A stretch of DNA of 64,000 nucleotides from Amycolatopsis sp. QT-25 (lineage in GTDB: Bacteria > Actinomycetota > Actinomycetes > Mycobacteriales > Pseudonocardiaceae). The first letter of the stretch is position 1. Each line of letters begins with the position of its first letter. Under the pieces are notes generated by a model. It did not search any database, had not been told where the DNA came from, and was given only the letters and a program-made list of their open reading frames with translations. This document shows positions 8,877 to 18,860 of this stretch, piece by piece. The stretch spans positions 496,001-560,000 of the forward strand of contig NZ_CP120210.1 of NCBI RefSeq assembly GCF_029369745.1, given 5' to 3'. A program made the translations under genes and the position numbers.

Positions 8877-8927
8877 CGGGGCCTAGGGACAAGAATGTGA
8901 GTCACGTCCTACACTCCCCCTATGCTT

Positions 8928-8943
8928 TGTGAATCGCTTCACA
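8928..8943. promoter_or_regulatory. Rex operator 1
   Basis: TGTGAATCGCTTCACA is a perfect inverted repeat, TGTGAA-N4-TTCACA, identical in its half-sites to the Rex operator of Streptomyces. Rex senses the NADH/NAD+ ratio and in Streptomyces represses nuo and cytochrome bd genes. It lies just after a possible -10 hexamer TATGCT, where bound repressor would block transcription. Confidence 0.85.
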
Positions 8944-8958
8944 TCCTCGACCGGAGGC

Positions 8959-8976
8959 TTGTGAACTATTTCACAA
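8959..8976. promoter_or_regulatory. Rex operator 2
   Basis: TTGTGAACTATTTCACAA is a perfect 18-bp inverted repeat (TTGTGAA-N4-TTCACAA), 31-32 bp centre to centre from operator 1, close to three helical turns. It supports cooperative or double repression by Rex of the nuo promoter. Confidence 0.88.
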
Positions 8977-8990
8977 GCAAGGAGGCCGTC

Positions 8991-9005
8991 ATGCACGGCC
9001 CGTAA
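8991..9005 (+). CDS. Four-codon leader ORF upstream of nuoA
   Basis: ATG CAC GGC CCG TAA (Met-His-Gly-Pro) follows a very strong AAGGAGG ribosome site at 8979-8985 with 5 nt spacing. No longer frame uses this site, and nuoA has only a weak site further on. The stop codon runs into the palindrome at 9005-9020. It may be a translated leader that affects mRNA structure or stability, or a chance site. Confidence 0.35.
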   Translation: MHGP

Positions 9006-9020
9006 GGGTTGCCTAACCCT
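9005..9020. promoter_or_regulatory. Palindrome AGGGTT-N4-AACCCT, iron-box-like
   Basis: AGGGTTGCCTAACCCT is a perfect 6-bp inverted repeat with a 4-nt centre. In a 19-bp frame it matches the IdeR/DmdR iron box at about 12 positions. It could be an operator in the leader or an RNA hairpin directly after the mini-ORF. Confidence 0.35.
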
Positions 9021-9116
9021 CGGCGGTGTGACCCAGGTGACTTAGGGTGCCGACCGAGAGAAGCGGTGAACCCCGACTCGAAACCGCAGCGGCGCGGAAA
9101 GGATGGCGAAAACCCC

Positions 9117-9539
9117 GTGCTGATGTTGCCCGTGCAGGCCCAGGCCGACACCCCGACGGTGCCCGCAGTGCCGAATCTCGACATGTACCTCCCCCTGGTC
9201 CTCCTGTTCGTCCTCGCGCTCGGCTTCGCAGTGCTCTCGGTGCTGCTCGGCCCGCTCGTCGGCCCGAGCCGGGCCAACAAGGCGAAGACCGCGGCTTACG
9301 AATGCGGGATCGAACCTTCGCCGCAGCCGGTCGTCGGCGGCGGCCGGATGCCGGTCGCGTACTACATCACCGCGATGCTGTTCATCCTGTTCGACATCGA
9401 GATGGTCTTCCTCTACCCGTTCGCGGTCTCCGCGGACGCGCTGGGCATGTTCGGCCTGGTGGAGATCGTGCTGTTCATCGCGACGGTCGGTTTCGCGTAC
9501 GCCTACGTGTGGCGTCGCGGCGGCCTGGATTGGAACTAG
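9117..9539 (+). CDS. nuoA: NADH-quinone oxidoreductase subunit A
   Basis: Membrane subunit A of complex I, with three predicted helices (about 23-47, 82-105 and 112-133) and the conserved [11 protein letters not shown] loop between helices 1 and 2. [13 protein letters not shown] carries the acidic residues typical of the family. Start choice is uncertain: GTG 9117 or ATG 9123 gives about the family length, GTG 9066 and the frame start at 9009 give long tails. nuoB begins 4 bp after the stop. First gene of the nuo operon, under the Rex sites. Confidence 0.93.
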   Translation: MLMLPVQAQADTPTVPAVPNLDMYLPLVLLFVLALGFAVLSVLLGPLVGPSRANKAKTAAYECGIEPSPQPVVGGGRMPVAYYITAMLFILFDIEMVFLYPFAVSADALGMFGLVEIVLFIATVGFAYAYVWRRGGLDWN

Positions 9540-9543
9540 AAGC

Positions 9544-10092
9544 ATGGGCCTCGAAGAAAAACTCCCCAACGGCATCCTGCTCGCCAGCCTCGAAGGCCTG
9601 GTCAACTGGGCACGCAAGAACTCGATGTGGCCCGCCACCTTCGGTCTCGCCTGCTGCGCGATCGAGATGATGACCGTCGGCGGTTCCCGCTACGACATCG
9701 CGCGTTTCGGCATGGAGCGCTTCAGCGCGACGCCGCGCCAGGCGGATCTGATGATCGTCGCCGGCCGTGTCACGCAGAAGATGGCGCCGGTGCTCCGCCA
9801 GATCTACGACCAGATGGCCGAGCCGAAGTGGGTGCTGGCGATGGGCGTCTGCGCCTCGTCCGGCGGGATGTTCAACAACTACGCCGTGGTGCAGGGCGTC
9901 GACCACATCGTCCCGGTCGACATGTACCTCCCCGGCTGCCCGCCGCGCCCCGAGATGCTGCTCGACGCGATCTTGAAACTGCACGCCAAGATCCAGGACG
10001 AGCCGATCAACGCCCGCCGGGCCGCGATCCGGGCCGCCAGCGGTGAGCGCACCGAGCTGATCGCCTCCTCGATCAAGTACGCGAAGAAGTGA
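9544..10092 (+). CDS. nuoB: NADH-quinone oxidoreductase subunit B
   Basis: Peripheral-arm subunit that binds the terminal Fe-S cluster N2, which passes electrons to menaquinone. The four ligands are visible: adjacent C37-C38 in [11 protein letters not shown]103 in [10 protein letters not shown] and C132 in YLPGCPPRP. 182 residues, normal length. Its last 4 bp overlap the GTG of nuoC, a sign of coupled translation. Confidence 0.97.
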   Translation: MGLEEKLPNGILLASLEGLVNWARKNSMWPATFGLACCAIEMMTVGGSRYDIARFGMERFSATPRQADLMIVAGRVTQKMAPVLRQIYDQMAEPKWVLAMGVCASSGGMFNNYAVVQGVDHIVPVDMYLPGCPPRPEMLLDAILKLHAKIQDEPINARRAAIRAASGERTELIASSIKYAKK

Positions 10093-10862
10093 GCGACGTG
10101 CCTGAAGAAACCCCCGAAGAAACCCCCGAACCGGGCGGCGAGCAGTCCAGTGCCGACCGGTCCGAAGGCGGCCTCGAACCGCGGGGCACTCGCCCGGCCG
10201 AACCGGTCGTCACCGGTAGAGAGCGCCAGGGCATGTTCGGCGTACGCGGCAGCGGTGACACCTCCGGTTACGGCGGCGTCCGCCTCCCCGCGTACAGCCC
10301 GCCCCCGGCGGAGCGACCGTACGGCGGTTGGTTCGACGAGTTCGCCGACGAGTTCTACGCGGCCTTGGCGGACAACAAGGTCCCGGCGAACGCGATCCAG
10401 CAGACCACGGTCGACCGCGGCGAGATCACCTTCTACGTCGCCCGCGAGCACCTCGTCGAGATCGCCAAGGTCCTGCGCGACGACACCGGTCTCCGCTTCG
10501 AACTGCTCAGCTCCGTCTCCGGCGTGGACTACGGCGTCGACGTCCCGCAGCGGCTGCACTCGGTCTACCACTTCACGTCGATGACCTACCGCCGCCGCAT
10601 CCGGCTCGAGGTCACCCTCGACATCGAAGACGCGCACGTCCCGTCCCTGGTCGGGGTCTACCCGACGGCGGACTGGCAGGAGCGGGAGACCTGGGACATG
10701 TTCGGCATCGTCTACGACGGTCACCCGGCGCTGACCCGCATCCTCATGCCGGACGACTGGGACGGCCACCCCCAGCGCAAGGACTACCCGCTCGGCGGGA
10801 TCCCGGTCGAATACAAGGGCGCGGAGATCCCGCCGCCGGACCAGCGGAGGTCGTACTCGTGA
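10089..10862 (+). CDS. nuoC: NADH-quinone oxidoreductase subunit C
   Basis: 30-kDa subunit of the peripheral arm, 257 residues. The first 75 residues are an acidic, Pro-rich, probably disordered extension with a doubled EETPEETPE, followed by the conserved domain with [30 protein letters not shown] and [11 protein letters not shown]. The N-terminal extension is common in actinobacterial NuoC. GTG 10089 overlaps the nuoB stop. The stop at 10860-10862 overlaps a GTG with its own ribosome site, the first of two micro-ORFs that separate nuoC from nuoD. Confidence 0.96.
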   Translation: MSDVPEETPEETPEPGGEQSSADRSEGGLEPRGTRPAEPVVTGRERQGMFGVRGSGDTSGYGGVRLPAYSPPPAERPYGGWFDEFADEFYAALADNKVPANAIQQTTVDRGEITFYVAREHLVEIAKVLRDDTGLRFELLSSVSGVDYGVDVPQRLHSVYHFTSMTYRRRIRLEVTLDIEDAHVPSLVGVYPTADWQERETWDMFGIVYDGHPALTRILMPDDWDGHPQRKDYPLGGIPVEYKGAEIPPPDQRRSYS

Positions 10863-10985
10863 GCAACTTCGTGCGGGCACGGACATCCCGGCCATGTCGA
10901 CACCAGCGGAGGTCGCACTCGTGAGCAACTTCCTGCGGGCACGGATTTCCCGGCCATGTCGACACCAGCGGAGGTCGCACTCGTG
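10842..10985 (+). repeat. 62-bp tandem duplication of the nuoC-nuoD junction
   Basis: The block CAGCGGAGGTCG...CTCGTGAGC starts at 10842, 10904 and 10966, an exact 62-bp period, giving two full units plus a third ribosome site and start. The two full units differ at only a few positions (for example 10871 and the ACA/ATT codon) and have no indels. Each unit repeats GGAGGT, a 7-nt spacer and GTG. Confidence 0.95.
10859..10924 (+). CDS. Micro-ORF 1 between nuoC and nuoD (21 residues)
   Basis: GTG 10859 has a GGAGGT ribosome site 7 nt upstream and overlaps the nuoC stop as GTGA. It reads [10 protein letters not shown], then a basic tail with RPCRHQRR, and stops at 10924, where TGA again overlaps the next GTG. 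Length, basic tail and frame are kept in the second copy. It arose by duplication of the junction; whether the peptide matters or only carries ribosomes forward is unknown. Confidence 0.55.
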   Translation: MSNFVRARTSRPCRHQRRSHS

Positions 10986-10986
10986 A
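10921..10986 (+). CDS. Micro-ORF 2 between nuoC and nuoD (21 residues)
   Basis: Second copy of the unit: GTG 10921 with GGAGGT, reading [10 protein letters not shown] and the same basic tail, stopping at 10986 with TGA overlapping the nuoD GTG. It differs from copy 1 at two residues (Val to Leu, Thr to Ile). Translation could pass nuoC, micro-ORF 1, micro-ORF 2, nuoD through three successive GTGA overlaps. Confidence 0.55.
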   Translation: MSNFLRARISRPCRHQRRSHS

Positions 10987-12362
10987 GCACCGAAAACCTC
11001 TCCGACGTCACGACAGGCACCGCCACCGGCCCCCAAGGCGCGGACAGCACCGACGACGTCGACTACGCCGACTCCCGCGAGACCACCGAAGGTCGCGTCT
11101 ACACCGTTTCCGGCGGTGACTGGGAAGACCTCATCGAGGACTCCCGCCACGACGAGCGCATGGTCATCAACATGGGCCCGCAGCATCCGTCGACGCACGG
11201 CGTGCTCCGGCTCGTGCTGGAGATGGAGGGCGAGACCGTCACCCAGCTCCGCTCGGTCATCGGCTATCTGCACACCGGGATCGAGAAGAACTGCGAGTAC
11301 CGCACGTGGACCCAGGGCGTCACGTTCGTGACGCGCATGGACTACCTCGCGCCGCTGTCGACCGAGATGGCGTACTGCCTCGGTGTGGAGAAGCTGCTCG
11401 GCATCCAGGCCCCGCGCCGTGCCGAGCTGCTGCGCGTGATGCTGCTGGAGATCAACCGCATCGGCTCGCATCTGGTCTACATCGCCACCGGCGGGATGGA
11501 ACTCGGTGCCACCACGGCGATGACGCTCGGCTTCCGTGAGCGCGAAGAGGTCCTTCACCTGCTGGAGCACCTCACCGGTCTGCGGATGAACCACGCGTTC
11601 ATCCGCCCCGGCGGCCTCGCCCAGGACATGCCGGACGACTACCAAGAGGTCGTCAGCGCGTTCGTCAAGACGATGGACGAGCGGCTTCCCTTGTACGACA
11701 AGCTCTTCACCGGTCAGCCGATCTGGCGCAACCGGCTCAAGGGCGTCGGGTACCTGCCGGTCGACGCCTGCCTAGCGCTCGGTGTCACCGGCCCGGTGCT
11801 GCGCAGCGCCGGTCTCCCGTGGGACATGCGCAAGACCGAGCCGTACTCCCGCTACGACGAGTTCGAGTTCGACATCCCGACCTCGACCGACGCGGACTGC
11901 TGGGCGCGCTACCTGCTGCGCGTCGAGGAGATGCATCAGAGCCTGCGGATCATCAAGCAGTGCCTGAAGAAGCTCGAGCCGGGCCCGGTCATGGTCGAGG
12001 ACAAGAAGGTCGCCTGGCCGGCACAGCTCTCGATCGGCAGCGACGGCATGGGCAACTCGCTCGAGCACGTCCGCAAGATCATGGGCCAGTCGATGGAATC
12101 GCTGATCCATCACTTCAAGCTGGTCACCGAGGGCTTCAAGGTCCCGCCGGGCCAGACCTACACGTCGGTGGAATCGCCGCGCGGCGAACTCGGCGTGCAC
12201 CTGGTCTCCGACGGCGGCACCCGGCCGCTGCGGGTCCACGTGCGCGAACCGAGTTTCGTGAACCTGCAATCGATGCCCGCGATGGCCGAAGGCGGCCTGG
12301 TGGCGGACGTGATCGCCGCCATCGCCTCGATCGACCCCGTCATGGGGGGAGTGGACCGTTGA
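10983..12362 (+). CDS. nuoD: NADH-quinone oxidoreductase subunit D
   Basis: 49-kDa subunit that forms the quinone pocket with NuoB, 459 residues. Conserved features include [21 protein letters not shown], where the His-Pro-Ser-Thr-His loop lines the quinone site, and the C-terminal [31 protein letters not shown] 10983 has GGAGGT 7 nt upstream. ATG 10956 is in frame and would add nine residues derived from the duplicated junction, but has a poor ribosome site. The stop overlaps the TTG of nuoE. Confidence 0.96.
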   Translation: MSTENLSDVTTGTATGPQGADSTDDVDYADSRETTEGRVYTVSGGDWEDLIEDSRHDERMVINMGPQHPSTHGVLRLVLEMEGETVTQLRSVIGYLHTGIEKNCEYRTWTQGVTFVTRMDYLAPLSTEMAYCLGVEKLLGIQAPRRAELLRVMLLEINRIGSHLVYIATGGMELGATTAMTLGFREREEVLHLLEHLTGLRMNHAFIRPGGLAQDMPDDYQEVVSAFVKTMDERLPLYDKLFTGQPIWRNRLKGVGYLPVDACLALGVTGPVLRSAGLPWDMRKTEPYSRYDEFEFDIPTSTDADCWARYLLRVEEMHQSLRIIKQCLKKLEPGPVMVEDKKVAWPAQLSIGSDGMGNSLEHVRKIMGQSMESLIHHFKLVTEGFKVPPGQTYTSVESPRGELGVHLVSDGGTRPLRVHVREPSFVNLQSMPAMAEGGLVADVIAAIASIDPVMGGVDR

Positions 12363-13231
12363 GCACCCAGCCCGGAACGACACCGACGCCCGAGCCCGGC
12401 ACCAGCCTGGCCGAGCGGACCCACATCGCCGCCGGTGGCGACGTCGACGTGATCGCGATCGCGCCGGATTCCGCCGAGGCGGAGGGGATGCTGGAGCACG
12501 CGAAGCTCGAAGACATCTTCGACGCCGACACCTACGCCAAGGCACAGAACCTGATCTCGCGGTACCCGCAGTCCCGGTCGGCGCTGCTGCCGATGCTGCA
12601 CCTGGTGCAGTCGGTGCAGGGATACGTGAGCCAGGAGGGCATCGCCTTCTGCGCGCGGAACCTGGACCTGTCCGACGCCGAGGTCAGCGCGGTCGCGACG
12701 TTCTACACCATGTACAAGCGCCGCCCGTGCGGCGAGCACCTGGTCAGTGTGTGTACGAACACCCTCTGCGCGGCCATGGGCGGCGACGCGATCTACAAGA
12801 AGCTCCAGACGCATCTCGGCTCCGAAGAGAAGCCGCTGGGGCACAACGAGACCGCGGGAACGCCGAACGAGCCCGGCTCGATCACCCTCGAACACGCCGA
12901 ATGCCTCGCGGCCTGTGACCTCGCCCCGGTCATCCAGGTCGACTACGAGTACTTCGACAACCAGACCGAGGACAAGGCCGTCGCGCTGGTCGACGCGTTG
13001 CGGGCGGGTAAGAAGCCGGCCCCGACGCGCGGCGCGCCGCTGACCAGTTTCAGGGGCGCCGAACTGCAGCTCGCCGGGTTCTTCCCGGAGGACGCGCAGC
13101 AGTACCGGACGGACGTCGACGGTCCTTCACAGGCCGTCGAAACCCTGCGGGGCGCGCAGGTCGCGCAGGACCGCGGCTGGACCGCGCCCGCGATGCAGGA
13201 CGTCCCACTCCCCGAAGTGGAGAAGAAGTGA
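12359..13231 (+). CDS. nuoE: NADH-quinone oxidoreductase subunit E
   Basis: 24-kDa subunit with the [2Fe-2S] cluster N1a, 290 residues. TTG 12359 overlaps the nuoD stop (TTGA) and follows a GGGGGGA ribosome site. Thioredoxin-like domain; cluster cysteines are in [13 protein letters not shown] and [15 protein letters not shown]. The N-terminal 45 residues and the C-terminal 55 residues are extensions beyond the core, the latter with [17 protein letters not shown]. Works with NuoF in the NADH-oxidising tip. Confidence 0.95.
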   Translation: MSTQPGTTPTPEPGTSLAERTHIAAGGDVDVIAIAPDSAEAEGMLEHAKLEDIFDADTYAKAQNLISRYPQSRSALLPMLHLVQSVQGYVSQEGIAFCARNLDLSDAEVSAVATFYTMYKRRPCGEHLVSVCTNTLCAAMGGDAIYKKLQTHLGSEEKPLGHNETAGTPNEPGSITLEHAECLAACDLAPVIQVDYEYFDNQTEDKAVALVDALRAGKKPAPTRGAPLTSFRGAELQLAGFFPEDAQQYRTDVDGPSQAVETLRGAQVAQDRGWTAPAMQDVPLPEVEKK

Positions 13232-14511
13232 TGGCAGACCCGATCACGCCGGTCCTCACGAAGCGCTGGCTTTCGCCCAACTCCTGGACGATCCAGTCCT
13301 ACGAAGCCCTCGAGGGCTACACCGCGATCCGCAAGGCGCTCAAGGCCACCCCCGAGCAGATCGTCCAGCTGGTCAAGGATTCCGGGCTTCGCGGCCGTGG
13401 CGGCGCGGGCTTCCCGGCCGGCATCAAGTGGTCCTTCATGCCGCCCAACGAGGACAAGCCGCACTACCTCGTCATCAACGCCGACGAGGGCGAGCCGGGC
13501 ACCTGCAAGGACATCCCGCTGATGATGGCGGACCCGCACTCGCTGATCGAGGGCTGCATCATCGCCTCGTACGCGATGCGCTCGCACCACTGCTTCATCT
13601 ACGTCCGCGGCGAGGCATTGCACTGCATCCGCCGTCTCAACGCGGCCGTGCGCGAGGCTTACGAAGCGGGTTACCTCGGCAAGAACATCCTCGACTCCGG
13701 ATTCGACCTCGACATCACCGTGCACGCGGGCGCCGGGGCGTACATCTGCGGTGAGGAGACGGCGCTGCTGGACTCGCTGGAAGGCCGTCGTGGCCAGCCG
13801 CGGCTCAAGCCGCCGTTCCCGGCCGCCGCGGGCCTCTACGCCGCCCCGACCACGGTGAACAACGTCGAGACCATCGCCAGCGCGCCGTACATCGTCAACG
13901 GCGGCTCCGACTGGTTCCGCCAGATGGGCCGCGAGAAGTCGCCCGGCCCGAAGATCTACTCGATCTCCGGCCACGTCGAGAAGCCCGGCCAGTACGAATG
14001 CCCGCTCGGCACCACGCTGCGCGAGCTGCTGGACATGGCGGGCGGCATGAAGGACGGCATCCCGCTGAAGTTCTGGACGCCGGGTGGTTCGTCCACGCCG
14101 ATGTTCACCGAGGAACACCTCGATGTCCCGCTCGACTTCGAAGGCGCGGCGGAAGCCGGGTCGATGCTGGGCACGACGGCCGTCCAGGTCTTCAACGAGA
14201 CCGTTTCCGTGCCGTGGGCCGTGATGAAGTGGACGCAGTTCTACGAGCACGAGTCCTGCGGCAAGTGCACGCCGTGCCGCGAGGGCACGTACTGGCTGGT
14301 GCAGATCCTGGAGCGCATGGTCGAGGGCCACGGCACCGAGGAAGACATCGACACCCTGCTCGACGTCTGCGACAACATCCTCGGCCGCTCGTTCTGCGCC
14401 CTCGGCGACGGCGCGGTCTCGCCGATCCAGAGCGGGATCAAGTACTTCCGCGAGGAATTCCTCGCACTCTGTGAAATAAACAAGCGCGAACTGGTGGGGG
14501 CGCAGGCATGA
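13231..14511 (+). CDS. nuoF: NADH-quinone oxidoreductase subunit F
   Basis: 51-kDa subunit that binds NADH, FMN and cluster N3. [13 protein letters not shown] near residue 50 is the glycine-rich nucleotide loop; [13 protein letters not shown] belongs to the FMN site; [13 protein letters not shown] plus the later RSFCALGD supply the four [4Fe-4S] cysteines. ATG 13231 (TGATG overlap with nuoE) is preferred to GTG 13228 because of ribosome-site spacing. 426 residues, normal. The stop overlaps the nuoG ATG. Confidence 0.97.
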   Translation: MADPITPVLTKRWLSPNSWTIQSYEALEGYTAIRKALKATPEQIVQLVKDSGLRGRGGAGFPAGIKWSFMPPNEDKPHYLVINADEGEPGTCKDIPLMMADPHSLIEGCIIASYAMRSHHCFIYVRGEALHCIRRLNAAVREAYEAGYLGKNILDSGFDLDITVHAGAGAYICGEETALLDSLEGRRGQPRLKPPFPAAAGLYAAPTTVNNVETIASAPYIVNGGSDWFRQMGREKSPGPKIYSISGHVEKPGQYECPLGTTLRELLDMAGGMKDGIPLKFWTPGGSSTPMFTEEHLDVPLDFEGAAEAGSMLGTTAVQVFNETVSVPWAVMKWTQFYEHESCGKCTPCREGTYWLVQILERMVEGHGTEEDIDTLLDVCDNILGRSFCALGDGAVSPIQSGIKYFREEFLALCEINKRELVGAQA

Positions 14512-16994
14512 CGATCGCACCCGACAAGCCGGGAACGTCCACAGCGGACACCCCCGTTCCCGAGGGCCATGTCAAGCTGGTCATCGACGGTGAAGAGGTC
14601 ATCGCGCCCAAGGGCGAGCTGCTGATCCGCACCGCCGAACGGCTCGGCACGGTCATCCCGCGCTTCTGCGACCACCCCCTGCTCGACCCGGCCGGTGCCT
14701 GCCGCCAGTGCCTGGTCGAGGTCGAAATGGGCGGCCGCCCGATGCCGAAGCCGCAGGCCTCGTGCACCATGACGGTCGCCGACGGCATGGTCGTCAAGAC
14801 CCAGCTGACCTCGGCCGTCGCGGACAAGGCCCAGCAGGGTGTGATGGAGCTGCTGCTCATCAACCACCCGCTGGACTGCCCGGTCTGCGACAAGGGCGGC
14901 GAATGCCCGCTGCAGAACCAGGCGCTCGCGCACGGTCGCGCGGAGTCCCGCTTCGTCGACACGAAGCGGACGTTCCCGAAGCCGCTGCCGATCTCCTCGC
15001 AGGTGCTGCTGGACCGCGAACGCTGCGTGCTCTGCCAGCGCTGCACCCGTTTCTCCCGCGAGATCGCCGGCGACCCGTTCATCGAACTGCTCGAACGCGG
15101 CGCCCACCAGCAGATCGGGACCGCGGAGACGGCGGACGTGCTGGACCTGGCTTCGCGGACCACGTCGGGGCAGCCGTTCCAGTCGTACTTCTCCGGCAAC
15201 GTCATCCAGATCTGCCCGGTCGGCGCGCTGACTTCGGCGGCGTACCGGTTCCGCTCGCGGCCGTTCGACCTGGTGTCGGCGCCGAGTGTGTGCGAGCACT
15301 GCTCGTCCGGCTGCGCCGAGCGGACCGACTTCCGCCGCGGCAAGGTCATGCGGAAGCTGGCGGGCGACGACCCCGAGGTCAACGAAGAGTGGATCTGCGA
15401 CAAGGGTCGCTTCGCCTTCCGTTACTCGACCGCCGACGACCGCATCCGCCGTCCGCTGGTCCGCGACGCCGACGGCGTGCTGGCCGAGGCTTCCTGGACC
15501 GACGCGCTGCGCGCGGCCGCCGAAGGGCTGGCCAAGGCACGCGACGGCAAGGGCGCCGCGGTGCTGACCGGTGGCCGTCTGACCGTCGAGGACGCCTACG
15601 CGTACTCGAAGTTCGCGCGGATCGCCCTGGGCACCAACGACATCGACTTCCGGGCTCGTCCGCACTCCGCCGAGGAGCTGGGCTTCCTCGCCTCGCACGT
15701 CGTCGGGACGACGCCGGAAAGCGGCGTCACCTTCCGCGAGATCGAGCGGGCGCGCACGGTGCTGTGCGTCGCGTTCGAGCCGGAGGACGAAGCGCCGATC
15801 GTGTTCCTGCGGCTGCGCAAGGCGGCTCGCAAGAACCGCACCCGCGTCGTCCACTTGGGACAGTGGACCACCTCGTCGGTCCGCAAGACCTTCGGCGAGC
15901 TGCTGGCCTGCGCTCCGGGCGCCGAGGCGGTGGCGATCGACGGCATCGCGCAGCACGCGCAGGACGTCGACCAGGCGCTTTCGGCCGAAGGTTCGGTGAT
16001 CCTCGTCGGCGAACGCGCCGCCGAGGTGCCCGGCCTGTTCTCGGCCCTGCACCGGCTGGTGGAGCGCACCGGCGCCCGGCTCGCGTGGATCCCGCGTCGC
16101 GCGGGTGAGCGCGGTGCCCTGGCGGCGGGCGCGGCGCCGACGCTGCTGCCGGGTGGCCGTCCGGTCACCGACGACGTGGCCCGCGCCGAGATCGAACGGG
16201 CTTGGGGCGTCACGCTTCCCGCCACGGAAGGCCGCGACACCACCGCCATGCTGAAGGCCGCGTCCCGCAACGAGCTCGACGGCCTGCTGGTCGGCGGCGT
16301 CGACCCCGACGACCTGCCGGACCCGGTGCTGGCCCGTCGCGCGCTCGTGAACGCGAAGTTCGTGGTGAGCCTGGAACTGCGGCACAGCGCGGTCACCGAA
16401 CACGCGGACGTCGTCCTCCCGATCGCCCCGGCGGTCGAGAAGGCGGGCAGCTACCTGAACTGGGAAGGCCGCCGCCGCGAGTTCGCCGTCACCCTCGAAG
16501 GCACCGGCGCCCTGCCGGACTGCCGGGTGCTCGACACCCTCGCCGTCGAGATGGACGCGGACATCTTCACCCAGACCCCGGCCGCTTCCGCCGCCGATCT
16601 CGCGAAGCTGCCCACCCATGAGATGAAGGACGCTTTCATCGCAGATTTCGCAATGAAGGACGCTTTCATCGCACGTCCGGAGGCGGGGAACGGAAAGGCT
16701 CTCCTCGCCACCTGGCGCCAGCTGATCGACAACGGCTCGCTGCAGGACGGCGAACCGCATCTCAAGGGCACGCAGCGCGAGGTCGTCGCCAAGGTCTCGG
16801 CGAAGACCGCCGAAGGTTTGGGCAAGACCGTGAAGGTCTCCAACGAACGCGGTTCCATCACGTTGCCGATCGAGGTCGCGGACCTGCCGGACGGCGTCGT
16901 GTGGCTCCCGGGCAACTCCGACGGCTCGGCCGTCCGCGCCTCTCTCGGCGCGGGGCACGGTTCGGCCGTCACCCTCACCGGAGGTGAGAAGTGA
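14508..16994 (+). CDS. nuoG: NADH-quinone oxidoreductase subunit G
   Basis: 75-kDa Fe-S subunit, 828 residues. N-terminal [2Fe-2S] ferredoxin domain ([16 protein letters not shown] and a later Cys), the His-Cys3 cluster ([17 protein letters not shown]), a [4Fe-4S] site (CVLCQRC, later CPVGALT) and the extra N7-type motif CEHCSSGC...CDKGRF, followed by the molybdopterin-oxidoreductase-like fold without cofactor. Residues about 706-722 contain the heptad MKDAFIA twice, encoded by a 21-bp palindromic repeat that looks inserted in frame between the fold and its C-terminal domain. ATGA overlaps with nuoF and a 4-bp overlap with nuoH indicate coupling. Confidence 0.96.
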   Translation: MTIAPDKPGTSTADTPVPEGHVKLVIDGEEVIAPKGELLIRTAERLGTVIPRFCDHPLLDPAGACRQCLVEVEMGGRPMPKPQASCTMTVADGMVVKTQLTSAVADKAQQGVMELLLINHPLDCPVCDKGGECPLQNQALAHGRAESRFVDTKRTFPKPLPISSQVLLDRERCVLCQRCTRFSREIAGDPFIELLERGAHQQIGTAETADVLDLASRTTSGQPFQSYFSGNVIQICPVGALTSAAYRFRSRPFDLVSAPSVCEHCSSGCAERTDFRRGKVMRKLAGDDPEVNEEWICDKGRFAFRYSTADDRIRRPLVRDADGVLAEASWTDALRAAAEGLAKARDGKGAAVLTGGRLTVEDAYAYSKFARIALGTNDIDFRARPHSAEELGFLASHVVGTTPESGVTFREIERARTVLCVAFEPEDEAPIVFLRLRKAARKNRTRVVHLGQWTTSSVRKTFGELLACAPGAEAVAIDGIAQHAQDVDQALSAEGSVILVGERAAEVPGLFSALHRLVERTGARLAWIPRRAGERGALAAGAAPTLLPGGRPVTDDVARAEIERAWGVTLPATEGRDTTAMLKAASRNELDGLLVGGVDPDDLPDPVLARRALVNAKFVVSLELRHSAVTEHADVVLPIAPAVEKAGSYLNWEGRRREFAVTLEGTGALPDCRVLDTLAVEMDADIFTQTPAASAADLAKLPTHEMKDAFIADFAMKDAFIARPEAGNGKALLATWRQLIDNGSLQDGEPHLKGTQREVVAKVSAKTAEGLGKTVKVSNERGSITLPIEVADLPDGVVWLPGNSDGSAVRASLGAGHGSAVTLTGGEK
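16623..16673 (+). repeat. Palindromic repeat pair inside nuoG coding sequence
   Basis: ATGAAGGACGCTTTCATCGC occurs at 16623 and again at 16653, exactly 30 bp (10 codons) apart, with GATTTCGCA between. Each copy folds as ATGAAGG / CTTTCAT with one G-T pair. The spacer plus second copy closely resembles the intergenic palindrome at 35452-35478 (ATTTCGCAAGGAAAGGACC). It is in frame and read as [17 protein letters not shown]. Confidence 0.85.
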
Positions 16995-18328
16995 CTCCGT
17001 TGCTCAGCCAGATGCCGGACGCCGCCGAGCGGGCGGCGCTGCTGGCCGACGACCCGTTGTGGCTGATCCTGATCAAGACGGTCGTCATCCTGCTGATCGG
17101 CCCGATCCTGACGATCTTCCTGATCGTCTGGGAGCGCAAGGCCGTCGGCCGGATGCAGAACCGTCCCGGCCCCAACCGGGTCGGCCCCGGCGGCTACCTG
17201 CAGTCCCTGGCGGACGCGATCAAGCTGCCGTTCAAGGAACAGATCATCCCGGACACCGCCGACCGCAAGGTGTACTTCCTCGCCCCGGTGATCTCCGCGG
17301 TGCCGGCGCTGATCGCGCTGGCGGCGATCCCGTTCGGCCCGGTGGTCTCGATCTTCGGTGAGCGCACCACGCTCCAGCTGGTCGACCTGCCGGTCGGCGT
17401 GCTGGTGATCCTCGCCTGTTCCTCGATCGGCGTGTACGGCCTCGTGCTGGCCGGGTGGTCTTCCGGATCCCCGTATCCGCTGCTCGGTGGACTGCGAAGC
17501 GCGGCTCAGGTGATCTCCTACGAGATCGCGATGGGGCTGTCCATCGTGGGCGTCATCCTCTACGCGGGTTCGATGTCGACGTCGGCGATCGTCGAGTCGC
17601 AGCAGACCGGCTGGTACTTCTACCTGCTGCTGCCGAGCTTCGTGATCTACCTGATCTCCATGGTCGGTGAGACCAACCGCGCGCCGTTCGACCTCCCCGA
17701 GGCCGAATCCGAGCTGGTCGGCGGTTTCCACACCGAGTACAGCTCGATGAAGTTCGCGATGTTCTTCCTCGCCGAGTACGTCAACATGGTGATCGTCTCG
17801 GCGTTCGCGACCACGTTGTTCCTCGGCGGCTGGAAGTTCCCGTTCGTCGGCGCCGACCACGCGCTCAACCAGGGCTGGCTCCCGCTGCTCTGGTTCACCG
17901 CCAAGCTGTTCGTCCTGCTGTTCGGGTTCATCTGGCTGCGTGGCACGCTGCCGCGGCTGCGGTACGACCAGTTCATGCGGCTGGGCTGGAAGGTCCTGGT
18001 GCCGGTCAACCTGGTCTGGATCGTCGTGATCGTCACGGTCCGCGCGATCAAGAACTCGGGCGGGCTGTCCACCCCGCAGATCCTCATCGGCGGCGGCGCG
18101 CTCATTCTCGTCGTCGTCATCCTGAGCCTGCTGCTGCCGGACAAGAAGGTCCCGGACGACGACTACGTCCCGGTGACCGGCGGCGGATTCCCCGTGCCGC
18201 CGCTCGATTTGCAGGTTCCGGACCAGACTCCGCGTCAGAAGGCCCTCGCGAAGGCCGAAGCCCGGGCTGCCAAGCGCAAGCCCGCGGCGGTTTCCAGTGG
18301 AAGGGAGGCCGGCGATGGGGATGTTTGA
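16991..18328 (+). CDS. nuoH: NADH-quinone oxidoreductase subunit H
   Basis: Eight-helix membrane subunit that shapes the entrance of the quinone chamber, 445 residues. Recognised by [20 protein letters not shown], the Glu-rich loop [20 protein letters not shown] and the C-terminal [23 protein letters not shown] cytoplasmic tail of about 70 residues, rich in Lys and Ala, follows the last helix. It overlaps nuoG by 4 bp and the chosen nuoI start by 14 bp. Confidence 0.97.
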   Translation: MTPLLSQMPDAAERAALLADDPLWLILIKTVVILLIGPILTIFLIVWERKAVGRMQNRPGPNRVGPGGYLQSLADAIKLPFKEQIIPDTADRKVYFLAPVISAVPALIALAAIPFGPVVSIFGERTTLQLVDLPVGVLVILACSSIGVYGLVLAGWSSGSPYPLLGGLRSAAQVISYEIAMGLSIVGVILYAGSMSTSAIVESQQTGWYFYLLLPSFVIYLISMVGETNRAPFDLPEAESELVGGFHTEYSSMKFAMFFLAEYVNMVIVSAFATTLFLGGWKFPFVGADHALNQGWLPLLWFTAKLFVLLFGFIWLRGTLPRLRYDQFMRLGWKVLVPVNLVWIVVIVTVRAIKNSGGLSTPQILIGGGALILVVVILSLLLPDKKVPDDDYVPVTGGGFPVPPLDLQVPDQTPRQKALAKAEARAAKRKPAAVSSGREAGDGDV

Positions 18329-18860
18329 TCCCATCAAGGGTTTCGGTGTCACCTTCGGGATGATGTTCAAGAAGGTCGCCACCGAGGAGTACCCGGAGGC
18401 AGGCGCTCCCGCCGCTCCGCGTTACCACGGCAGGCACCAGCTGAACCGGCATCCGGACGGGCTGGAGAAATGCGTCGGCTGCGAGCTGTGCGCGTGGGCC
18501 TGCCCGGCGGACGCGATCTTCGTCGAAGGTGGCGACAACACCGAAGAGGCACGGTTCTCGCCCGGTGAGCGCTACGGCGCCGACTACCAGATCAACTACC
18601 TGCGCTGCATCGGCTGCGGGTTGTGCGTCGAGGCCTGCCCGACCCGGTCCCTGACGATGATCAACTTCTACGAGCTGGCCGACGACGACCGGCAGCGGTT
18701 GATCTACACCAAGGAAGACCTCCTCGCGCCGCTCCTGCCCGGGATGGAGCAGCCGCCGCACCCGATGCGGCTGGGCGACAACGAGCAGGACTACTACGTC
18801 AACGGTCCCGAACTCGCGCGCAAGCCCACCGGGGCCACCGAAGCGGAGGCCGTCAAGTGA
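18315..18860 (+). CDS. nuoI: NADH-quinone oxidoreductase subunit I
   Basis: Ferredoxin-like subunit with clusters N6a and N6b. The two motifs are [17 protein letters not shown] and [20 protein letters not shown] 18315 is chosen because GGGAGG lies 6 nt upstream; the frame is also open from GTG 18297 inside nuoH. 181 residues. It passes electrons from the NuoG wire to NuoB. The stop overlaps the GTG of nuoJ. Confidence 0.97.
   Translation: MGMFDPIKGFGVTFGMMFKKVATEEYPEAGAPAAPRYHGRHQLNRHPDGLEKCVGCELCAWACPADAIFVEGGDNTEEARFSPGERYGADYQINYLRCIGCGLCVEACPTRSLTMINFYELADDDRQRLIYTKEDLLAPLLPGMEQPPHPMRLGDNEQDYYVNGPELARKPTGATEAEAVK

Larger units (their letters stand above)
8663..9116 (+). other. Long leader / promoter region of the nuo operon
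   Basis: About 450 bp without a convincing gene on either strand. It holds two Rex-type palindromes (8928-8943 and 8959-8976), a possible -10 hexamer TATGCT at 8921-8926 directly before the first palindrome, two iron-box-like sites (8858-8876 and 9005-9020) and a four-codon leader ORF at 8991. Part of the leader may be translated, because the nuoA frame is open back to 9009. Confidence 0.7.

Noticed and set aside
9009-9116. NuoA start at 9009
   Set aside because: Would add about 36 charged residues absent from NuoA proteins and cover the leader palindrome.
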